NCBI GenBank assembly: GCA_018607545.1
Contig: JABBBF010000081.1
Location: forward strand, 1-13,216
Length of the DNA: 13,216 nt
From: SAR92 clade bacterium
GTDB lineage: Bacteria; Pseudomonadota; Gammaproteobacteria; Pseudomonadales; Porticoccaceae
Direction: 5' to 3'
The position numbers and the translations under genes are program-made. This document shows, piece by piece, positions 8,219-13,216 of the stretch. The stretch's first letter is position 1. Each line of letters begins with the position of its first letter. The notes below the pieces were generated by a model. The model did not search any database and was not told the DNA's origin. It worked only from the letters and a program-made list of their open reading frames with translations.

Positions 8219-8406
8219 GAAAGGCACTGTTTTTTGATAGGGTTTATCTTCGTTTAATTGCGGCTGCAAAGCGAGGAAAAAGACAAACTATTCGCAGAAT
8301 ATATATTGAGTTACTCCTTAGTTGTTAGGTATCTGGAATTTATTTCCCCTTATGCAATCTAACTCGCCGGTATAAAAACAAAACAGATTCAATGGAGTGA
8401 TTAAAA

Positions 8407-9051
8407 ATGCAAAAACTCTTCTCGCTATACGCACTATTTATTGAAAAATTAAAGCTTATCGACTGGCTAGGACCTCTGGCACTGCGCCTTTACCTGGCAC
8501 CAATTTTTATTGGTGTCGGCGCCCATAAGTTTGCCAATTGGGGTGATATGGTGGCCTGGTTTGGCAACTCGGACTGGGGTCTCGGCCTGCCGTTGCCCGC
8601 ACTGATGGTTTTTTTAGCTGCCAGCGCCGAGCTGTTTGGTGGTCTGGCGCTGCTGTTGGGTGCGGCGACCAGGCTGGTTGTTATTCCACTAATGATAACC
8701 ATGCTGGTGGCGGCCGGAACCGCCCACTGGGAAAATGGCTGGTTTGCCATAGCTCCCGGCGACCCCGACACTAGCACCGCTAAAGTATTGGCCACGGTGG
8801 GTATTCCCGCAGCACAAAGAAGTCTTGAAAACAGTGTTGGTGTCGGCGAACGGGTCTCGGCGGCAAAATCTATTTTGCGCAGGCATGGCAACTACAGCTG
8901 GTTAACTGAAAAGGGCAATTTTGTTGTTTTAAACAACGGCATCGAATTTGCGGCAACCTATTTTATTATGCTACTGATGCTTTTATTTAGCGGTGCTGGG
9001 CGCTGGGTCAGCGTTGATTACTGGCTGTCGAAACGCCTCTGTAAAGGCTAA
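8407..9051 (+). CDS. DoxX-family membrane protein, HvfX-like
   Basis: The 214-aa protein has four predicted membrane helices (about 22-40, 63-85, 88-106 and 178-197) and the DoxX signature RLYLAPIFIGVGAHKFANW. The segment between helices 3 and 4 (107-177) is long and polar, and it ends in HGNYSWLTEKGNFVVLNNGIEFAATYF. From family knowledge this resembles the DoxX subgroup called HvfX, found beside copper-binding RiPP precursor loci (with DUF692 and DUF2282 proteins). No such partners are visible here, so a role in that process is only a hypothesis. A good GGAG (8394-8397) precedes the ATG by 9 nt. The gene is divergent from the MATE gene and followed by a hairpin, so it is probably monocistronic. 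General DoxX membership is secure; the subgroup is less so. Confidence 0.85.
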   Translation: MQKLFSLYALFIEKLKLIDWLGPLALRLYLAPIFIGVGAHKFANWGDMVAWFGNSDWGLGLPLPALMVFLAASAELFGGLALLLGAATRLVVIPLMITMLVAAGTAHWENGWFAIAPGDPDTSTAKVLATVGIPAAQRSLENSVGVGERVSAAKSILRRHGNYSWLTEKGNFVVLNNGIEFAATYFIMLLMLLFSGAGRWVSVDYWLSKRLCKG

Positions 9052-9080
9052 CAGCGCTGCTGTTGGTCATCTATCAATAG

Positions 9081-9106
9081 GGCCCGTTTATTAAACTAAA
9101 CGGGCC
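9081..9106 (+). terminator. Hairpin after the DoxX gene, probable terminator
   Basis: A perfect 10-bp stem, GGCCCGTTTA (9081-9090) and TAAACGGGCC (9097-9106), encloses a 6-nt loop 29 nt after the DoxX stop. No T-run follows, so it may be a weak or Rho-assisted terminator, or a 3'-end stabilising stem. It separates the DoxX gene from the helicase gene. Confidence 0.55.
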
Positions 9107-9117
9107 ACTAACAATTC

Positions 9118-9126
9118 TGCTACAAT
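9118..9126 (+). promoter_or_regulatory. Candidate extended -10 promoter for the helicase gene
   Basis: TGCTACAAT fits the extended -10 pattern TGnTAnnnT, just downstream of the hairpin. The expected -35 position (9098-9103) falls in the stem and does not match consensus, which extended -10 promoters can tolerate. It would give a leader of about 100 nt before the TTG start. Confidence 0.4.
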
Positions 9127-9217
9127 TCGCGCGCAATTATGAGCGCAGATGACCTTATTGTTGATCTCTTAATGATCTTTTAATGAAAATTTTTCTGCGC
9201 ATTTAACCTGTCCAACA

Positions 9218-9235
9218 ATGCGTACCTTACCTTGA
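9218..9235 (+). other. Possible 5-codon upstream ORF overlapping the helicase start
   Basis: ATG at 9218 opens MRTLP with TGA at 9233-9235. The stop overlaps the proposed helicase TTG start (9232-9234) as TTGA, in a different frame. Such an arrangement could reinitiate translation at the TTG. No Shine-Dalgarno sequence is seen for either start, so this remains a positional observation. Confidence 0.25.
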
Positions 9236-10926
9236 CTGATACTACTGACACTAAAGCTAAATCCGACAACAGCAAGCCATCCAACTCCTCATCTCGGGGT
9301 GGAAGACGCCGCGGTCGCGGTCGTGGTGGCAATAAAAAATGGTCTGTTGATCAATTTGTCGTTGAGCCTCAAGAGGGCAAGGTTCGCTTCCATGACTTTG
9401 ATTTGCCGCTGCCGCTTATGCAGGGTATTCAAGATGCGGGTTTTTCCTACTGTACGCCGATTCAGGGCGCCTCGCTGCCCCACACGCTGCGCGGCCACGA
9501 TATGGTGGGCAAGGCACAGACCGGTACGGGTAAAACAGCCGCATTTTTGCTCAGCACGATCAGTGATTTATTAAAGCATCCTATCGAAGATGAGCGCTAT
9601 ATGGGTGAAGCGCGCGCCCTAATTCTGGCGCCGACGAGAGAGCTGGCAATCCAGATTGGTGAAGATGCCGAGCAGTTGGTCAAGCACACAGATCTTAAAG
9701 TTCACACCCTGGTTGGCGGTATGGATTACGCCAAACAGCTACAGAGAGTCCAAAAGAACCATTGCGATATTCTGGTTGGAACACCGGGCCGACTTTTGGA
9801 TTTTGCCAACAATAGAGATATTCACCTGGACCAGGTTGAAGTACTGATTATCGACGAAGCCGACCGTATGCTCGATATGGGCTTTATCCCCCAGGTGCGC
9901 CGACTTGTGCGACTGACGCCACCTCGCGAAGATCGCCAGACATTGTTATTCTCTGCGACTTTTACCCCTGAAGTTCTGCGCCTTTCTGAACAGTGGACGG
10001 ATAAGCCGGTGATGCTCGAGATGGAGCCGGAGCGTGTTGCTACAGATACAGTTGAGCAGAAAATATTTATTACCACTGCCAGTGAAAAGTTTAATTTGCT
10101 GCAGAATATCCTTAAGGATGATGCGGTTGAGAGTGTGATGGTTTTTGCCAATCGCCGGGATATCTGCCGAACCCTCTACGAGCGTTTAAAAAAGCAGGGT
10201 TTTAAAGTCGGTTTGATCGCTGGTGATGTGCCGCAGAATCGCCGAATGAAAACCCTCGAAGCATTTAAAAATGGCAGCCTTAAAGTGATGGTCGCTACAG
10301 ATGTTGCCGGTCGTGGTATTCATGTGAACGGAGTTAGCCATGTAATCAACTTCACACTGCCTGAAGAACCGGAAGACTATGTTCATCGTATTGGCCGCAC
10401 CGGCCGTGCTGGACAGACAGGTATCTCGGTCAGCTTTGCCTGTGAGGATGATGCATTCTTACTGGAGCCGATTGAAAAACTGCTGGATATGAAGCTGCCC
10501 TGCACCATGCCCGACGAAGCGCTTTTGGCAGATGTTCCTGCGCCAGCGCGCAAACGTCCCCCGGCTAAAAAAGATGCACCTAAGGAAGATGCACCTAAGG
10601 AAGAGTCATCTAAAAAAGAAGCCTCTAAAGAACAGGCGCCTGCGGCCGAACCCGTTGAAAAAGAAACTGCTGAAGCTAAGGAAAAGCCAGTAGAAGAAAA
10701 AATTGTAAAGGAAGAGCCTGCAAAAGCTGAGCCCGTAAAAGCTGAGCCCGTAAAAGCTGAGCCCGTAAAAGCAGAGCTGGTAACAGAAGAAACGCCTGTA
10801 CAAGAAGCACCCAAGGAAGAAGCTCCTCAGCAAGAGCCAGCTAAAGAAGAAGCTCCAGTGGTAGAAGTCCCAGCAGAGGAAACTCCTCAAGACAGCCAGG
10901 ACGATCAGAAAAAGACAGCCGAGTAA
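9232..10926 (+). CDS. rhlB: ATP-dependent DEAD-box RNA helicase, RhlB-type
   Basis: DEAD-box helicases unwind RNA duplexes; RhlB does so with RNase E in the degradosome. The 564-aa protein has an Arg/Gly-rich N-terminus (about 22-33), the Q motif CTPIQ, Walker A AQTGTGKT (95-102), [26 protein letters not shown] (208-211), SAT (241-243), [12 protein letters not shown] and HRIGRTGR (385-392). GGMDYAKQL and the overall core favour RhlB over RhlE, SrmB or DbpA. After about residue 434 comes a 130-residue Lys/Glu/Ala/Pro tail absent from the 421-aa E. coli RhlB. The start is TTG: no ATG lies in frame between the upstream TGA (9184) and Met63, which is inside the core. There is no clear Shine-Dalgarno sequence. 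It converges with cysZ with 23 nt between. Confidence 0.88.
   Translation: MTDTTDTKAKSDNSKPSNSSSRGGRRRGRGRGGNKKWSVDQFVVEPQEGKVRFHDFDLPLPLMQGIQDAGFSYCTPIQGASLPHTLRGHDMVGKAQTGTGKTAAFLLSTISDLLKHPIEDERYMGEARALILAPTRELAIQIGEDAEQLVKHTDLKVHTLVGGMDYAKQLQRVQKNHCDILVGTPGRLLDFANNRDIHLDQVEVLIIDEADRMLDMGFIPQVRRLVRLTPPREDRQTLLFSATFTPEVLRLSEQWTDKPVMLEMEPERVATDTVEQKIFITTASEKFNLLQNILKDDAVESVMVFANRRDICRTLYERLKKQGFKVGLIAGDVPQNRRMKTLEAFKNGSLKVMVATDVAGRGIHVNGVSHVINFTLPEEPEDYVHRIGRTGRAGQTGISVSFACEDDAFLLEPIEKLLDMKLPCTMPDEALLADVPAPARKRPPAKKDAPKEDAPKEESSKKEASKEQAPAAEPVEKETAEAKEKPVEEKIVKEEPAKAEPVKAEPVKAEPVKAELVTEETPVQEAPKEEAPQQEPAKEEAPVVEVPAEETPQDSQDDQKKTAE
10726..10785 (+). repeat. 15-bp tandem repeat in the helicase tail
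   Basis: The unit GCTGAGCCCGTAAAA is repeated exactly three times (10726-10740, 10741-10755, 10756-10770) and once imperfectly (10771-10785). It encodes AEPVK repeats in frame. The repeat could expand or contract by slippage without breaking the reading frame. Confidence 0.9.
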
Positions 10927-10949
10927 TCCTCAGTCGACACAACCGTTTT

Positions 10950-11699
10950 TTAATCCGAATACTCGCGGCACCAGAGCAAGGTGCCGCCGATCACCGTTGC
11001 CGGTAACAGTAGCAAGTTAAGGACTGGAATCGCCGCAGCACCAAGCGCAGAAAAGCCAAAACCCAACGATAGCCAACGCTGTTTCCCGGCCATCTGCCGC
11101 ACCTCTCTAAATGCTACCTGATCTGCATCCGCAGGGTAATCAAAATACTGTATTGCCAGTGTCCAGGCCGCCCAGCTGCCTGCTATTAGTGGCGCTGCGA
11201 TATTGATTATGGGTATAAAACTTATAATAAAAGTTACCAATAGCACCCCAATAGTGCGTGGCAATAGATAGGCTAGTATCTGTAACTCACGGAGAAAGCT
11301 ATCCCGAGCTATCGCCAGTAATATTGTTAAGGTCTGAGGTGTTGGATCGCTGTCGCCTCGCTGCATGGCAATAACCCGCTCGGCAATAATCCCGTAAAAT
11401 GGCGAGCCGATAAGATTGGCAAATAGAGTAAAGGTAAAGGCGTAGACAACCAGCACCAGCAGGGAAAATAACAGCCAGATGATCCATGCTAGCCACTGCA
11501 GCCATTCCGGTACAGAGGCAGTTAACCAGTTGAGCCAATCGCCAACCCAGATGCCGGCAACCCAGGTGACCGCAGAGAACAGCAGAATATTAATCAGCAG
11601 CGGAATGATCACCAGCCAACGAATACGACGATGCCAGAGCAGCTTAAAGCCTTCCATAATCAGTGAGGGGGTTGCGAACGGAGACAGTTTGGTCGTCAT
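10950..11699 (-). CDS. cysZ: Sulfate transporter CysZ-like, EI24 family
   Basis: CysZ is an inner-membrane protein that brings sulfate into the cell for cysteine synthesis. The 249-aa product matches the usual size (about 250 aa). It has hydrophobic segments near 28-50, 68-97, 145-180 and 205-240, and CysZ-like stretches: an early IPLLINILLFSAVTW, VPEWLQWLAWIIWLL, LPRTIGVLLV, and WTLAIQYFDYPAD followed by FREVR. The ATG at 11699 has GAGGA (11715-11711) upstream at a somewhat long spacing of 11 nt. No other cys genes are near, so coordination with sulfate assimilation is not visible here. It is divergent from the AsmA-like gene and convergent with the helicase gene. Confidence 0.87.
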   Translation of the reverse strand: MTTKLSPFATPSLIMEGFKLLWHRRIRWLVIIPLLINILLFSAVTWVAGIWVGDWLNWLTASVPEWLQWLAWIIWLLFSLLVLVVYAFTFTLFANLIGSPFYGIIAERVIAMQRGDSDPTPQTLTILLAIARDSFLRELQILAYLLPRTIGVLLVTFIISFIPIINIAAPLIAGSWAAWTLAIQYFDYPADADQVAFREVRQMAGKQRWLSLGFGFSALGAAAIPVLNLLLLPATVIGGTLLWCREYSD

Positions 11700-11734
11700 T
11701 GTTGATTTGATCCTCGGTGCGGGCAGTGCTAATT

Positions 11735-11763
11735 TTTACAGATAAAAGAATAGCATCTATGCT
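11735..11763 (+). promoter_or_regulatory. Candidate sigma70 promoter for the AsmA-like gene
   Basis: TTTACA (11735-11740) and TATGCT (11758-11763) are spaced by exactly 17 nt, matching consensus at five and four positions. Transcription would start near 11770, giving a leader of about 40 nt. Confidence 0.4.
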
Positions 11764-11808
11764 TTAGCTAACTGTTATTTTCTAAGGATAATTTTCGCAG
11801 GGCAGAGT

Positions 11809-12540
11809 ATGAAAAAGATTAGCAAAGTTTTATCGATAATCATTTTGCTTCTTATTGCGCTAGTGATTTTTGTGGCGATAAACCTGGATCGTGGCATAAA
11901 GGCTGCCGTCGAGACCATTGGCTCGGAGATGATCCAGTCATCGGTTACCCTGAGTTCGGTAGATCTATCGCTGACCACAGCCAAAGGCAGTTTTTCGGGA
12001 TTGCGGGTGGCCAACCCAGAGGGGTTTTCTGCGGTTGACGCATTTACCCTGGGCGAGATCAGTTTTGCGATGGATGCGGACTCCCTGGCCAGTGGCACAA
12101 TTATTATTGATTCCCTGCGTATTGTGGCGCCAGAAATTACCATGGAGCGCGCCGATGGCCGCAGCAATCTCGATCGTATTCAGTCCAATATAGCCAGCTA
12201 CCTCGGTACAGATGCTGAACAAAGCAGTACGGAAGAGGGCGGTAAAAAATTTATCATTCGCGATCTGAGAATTATCGACGGCAAGGTTCGTTACGCCATT
12301 CTCAATGGCAAGGGAATTGATCTGGCGCTACCAGATTTGCATCTTACCGATATAGGTCAGTCGGCTGGAAATGATGGGGTATCTGGCGCTGAGGCTGCAG
12401 GAGAGATTATCAATGCGATTGTAGGTGCCGCCAGCAGTGCGGTCAGTCAGTCAGGGGCGGTTAAGGAGTTGGGGCGATCACTGGAAGATCAGGTTAAGGA
12501 AAAAGCCGGTGCGCTGAAAGGATTATTTGATAGAAAGTAG
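11809..12540 (+). CDS. Small AsmA-like membrane-anchored protein, function unknown
   Basis: The 243-aa protein begins with a short basic stretch and one hydrophobic helix (about 6-24) that should anchor it in the inner membrane, leaving the rest in the periplasm. The next part (25-125) resembles the N-terminus of AsmA-type proteins: SGLRVANPEGFSAVDAFTLG, then FAMDADSLASGTIIIDSLRI and a SNLDRIQSNI segment. A second strand-rich portion (147-182, FIIRDLRIIDGKVRYA) follows. The end (190-243) is Ala/Gly-rich, then helical and charged. AsmA-family proteins act in lipid transport and outer-membrane assembly; this one is much shorter than classical AsmA (about 600 aa), so the role is unknown. It has its own candidate promoter and is convergent with smpB. 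The last five codons are duplicated just after the stop. Confidence 0.8.
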   Translation: MKKISKVLSIIILLLIALVIFVAINLDRGIKAAVETIGSEMIQSSVTLSSVDLSLTTAKGSFSGLRVANPEGFSAVDAFTLGEISFAMDADSLASGTIIIDSLRIVAPEITMERADGRSNLDRIQSNIASYLGTDAEQSSTEEGGKKFIIRDLRIIDGKVRYAILNGKGIDLALPDLHLTDIGQSAGNDGVSGAEAAGEIINAIVGAASSAVSQSGAVKELGRSLEDQVKEKAGALKGLFDRK

Positions 12541-12591
12541 ATTGATAGAAAATAGCTCGACAGCCAGTGATTACGCGACAGCCAATGATTA
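12527..12591 (+). repeat. Two adjacent short tandem duplications between the AsmA-like gene and smpB
   Basis: TTGATAGAAAGTAG (12527-12540) recurs as TTGATAGAAAATAG (12542-12555), period 15. CGACAGCCAGTGATTA (12558-12573) recurs as CGACAGCCAATGATTA (12576-12591), period 18. Each pair differs by one G/A change. The first copy is the end of the AsmA-like gene and the last overlaps the smpB stop codon. No terminator hairpin is seen in this 48-nt convergent gap. Confidence 0.85.
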
Positions 12592-13062
12592 AGAGTGGCG
12601 CATAATGCGCTGTTTTTGGCGATCCCAGTCGCGCTCTTTTTCATCCTGACGCTTATCGAAATCCGCTTTGCCCTTGGCCAGGGCAATCTCGCATTTCACC
12701 AGATGGTTCTTCCAGTAGAGCGCGGTACAGACACAGGTATGTCCCTTCTGGTTAACTCCGGCCTCAAGTTTGTCGAGTTCGCGGCGGTTGAGCAGCAGCT
12801 TGCGTGAGCGGATAGGCTCGGTGACATAATGGGTCGAGGCGGTTTTCAGTGGGGTAATATTAGTGCCGATTAACCAGGCCTCACCATTCTGTATCAGAAC
12901 GTAAGTGTCGGTTAGATTGACCTTGCCATCGCGCAGGCTTTTCACTTCCCAACCCATCAATGCAATCCCCGCCTCAAACTTTTGTTCGAGGAAATAGTTA
13001 TGCTTCGCCTTTTTATTTAGGGCGATAGTGTTCGATGGGGCTTTGGGTTTCTTTTTGCTCAT
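12589..13062 (-). CDS. smpB: SsrA-binding protein SmpB
   Basis: SmpB binds tmRNA and brings it to stalled ribosomes for trans-translation and tagging of the unfinished peptide. The 157-aa product is of normal length. It shows the tmRNA-binding core: [51 protein letters not shown] and [13 protein letters not shown]. It ends with the positively charged tail that folds in the ribosomal mRNA channel ([22 protein letters not shown] region). I chose ATG 13062 over an in-frame TTG at 13071, because it gives the typical MSKKK start. No Shine-Dalgarno sequence precedes it; instead a perfect TATAAT lies 8 nt upstream. tmRNA itself is not in the window. Confidence 0.97.
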   Translation of the reverse strand: MSKKKPKAPSNTIALNKKAKHNYFLEQKFEAGIALMGWEVKSLRDGKVNLTDTYVLIQNGEAWLIGTNITPLKTASTHYVTEPIRSRKLLLNRRELDKLEAGVNQKGHTCVCTALYWKNHLVKCEIALAKGKADFDKRQDEKERDWDRQKQRIMRHS

Positions 13063-13070
13063 AGTAGCCA

Positions 13071-13076
13071 ATTATA
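13071..13076 (-). promoter_or_regulatory. Candidate -10 box for smpB, implying a leaderless mRNA
   Basis: A perfect TATAAT (minus strand, 13076-13071) ends 8 nt before the smpB ATG, so the usual start point falls at or next to the A of the start codon. The best -35, TTATGA (13100-13095, 18-nt spacer), matches at three positions. A more distant promoter is possible. Confidence 0.35.
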
Positions 13077-13173
13077 CGTCGGCTGGTCTATTTATCATAA
13101 ACAAATGCGCCGACCCCGGATGTTTTTTATTAGGAACGCTCTGGGGATAGAGTTACAATTCAGGATAAAAATT

Positions 13174-13180
13174 GGAGAGG
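13174..13180 (+). promoter_or_regulatory. Strong Shine-Dalgarno sequence of the right-edge gene
   Basis: GGAGAGG sits 4 nt before the ATG at 13185 and supports it as a true start. A TACAAT at 13154-13159 could be its -10, but no good -35 is seen. Confidence 0.6.
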
Positions 13181-13184
13181 TTTT

Positions 13185-13216
13185 ATGGGCTTGCAACAAA
13201 AAGGGATGCACGGAAC
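13185..13216 (+). CDS. Start of an unidentified gene, cut by the right window edge
   Basis: Only ten codons are visible, MGLQQKGMHG. The strong ribosome-binding site and the divergent position relative to smpB (122 nt between starts) suggest a real gene. In several gammaproteobacteria the gene divergent from smpB is a RatA/COQ10-type START-domain protein, but these few residues neither support nor exclude that. Confidence 0.5.
   Translation, partial: MGLQQKGMHG

Noticed and set aside
8219..8269. TTG at 8269 as the MATE gene start
   Set aside because: It would add 17 polar residues before the normal MATE N-terminus and has no Shine-Dalgarno sequence; ATG 8218 is simpler, though not proven.
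9143..9200. Inverted repeat GCGCAGA / TCTGCGC before the helicase gene, as a riboswitch or large hairpin
   Set aside because: The arms are only 7 bp with a 44-nt loop, and no known riboswitch pattern is recognisable; chance is likely.
10383..10890. Two long minus-strand frames rich in Ser/Ala/Phe/Gly opposite the helicase tail
   Set aside because: They are mirror images of the low-complexity Lys/Glu/Ala/Pro coding repeats, with no independent start signals.
10926..10952. Terminator between the helicase gene and cysZ
   Set aside because: A T-run is present near 10946-10951, but there is no stable stem before it and the gap is only 23 nt.
12489..12686. Minus-strand frame with repeated [12 protein letters not shown] and YFLS segments
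   Set aside because: The repeats come from the 15- and 18-bp duplications at the junction; the frame overlaps the end of smpB out of frame and is not a real protein.
1..13216. CRISPR array, insertion sequence, prophage, toxin-antitoxin or defence island
   Set aside because: Nothing in the window shows spaced identical repeats, transposase or integrase genes, or defence domains; the genes are mostly core housekeeping functions.

Overview
The window looks like a chromosomal core-gene segment of a marine-type gammaproteobacterium, probably of the Cellvibrionales/SAR92-Porticoccaceae kind. That placement is inference from protein flavour and gene order. Base composition is moderate and coding density very high, and I see no phage, IS, tRNA, rRNA or CRISPR sequence. 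The leftmost genes match a block I know from Pseudomonas: a TPR lipoprotein (PA4667/LbcA type), lolB and ispE on one strand, divergent from hemA, prfA and prmC on the other.

Layout. 1-3299 (minus): lbcA-like, lolB and ispE form a tight operon with a 4-nt GTGA overlap and an 8-nt gap; ispE runs off the left edge. 3300-3589: divergent control region. 3590-6857 (plus): hemA, prfA and prmC; prfA and prmC overlap by 1 nt. 6833-8218 (minus): a MATE efflux pump whose 3' end overlaps prmC by 25 nt. 8407-9051 (plus): a DoxX/HvfX-like membrane protein followed by a hairpin. 9232-10926 (plus): an RhlB-type DEAD-box RNA helicase with a long Lys/Glu/Ala/Pro tail and a probable TTG start. 10950-11699 (minus): CysZ-like sulfate transporter. 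11809-12540 (plus): small AsmA-like membrane-anchored protein. 12589-13062 (minus): smpB. 13185 to the right edge: the first ten codons of an unidentified plus-strand gene.

How the genes fit together. Three are translation-termination or rescue factors: RF1 (prfA), the methyltransferase that modifies its GGQ glutamine (prmC), and the trans-translation partner SmpB. hemA makes the first committed tetrapyrrole precursor from Glu-tRNA. LolB inserts lipoproteins into the outer membrane, and the adjacent LbcA-like protein is itself a predicted outer-membrane lipoprotein, so it is a plausible LolB client. The AsmA-like protein may also act at the envelope. IspE belongs to isoprenoid (MEP pathway) synthesis.

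I do not find a convincing undescribed system. The points most worth a second look are a solitary HvfX-like DoxX protein, the unusual start of the helicase gene with a tiny upstream ORF, a possibly leaderless smpB transcript, a 10-codon ORF before hemA, and paired short duplications that repeat in-frame stop codons after the AsmA-like gene.
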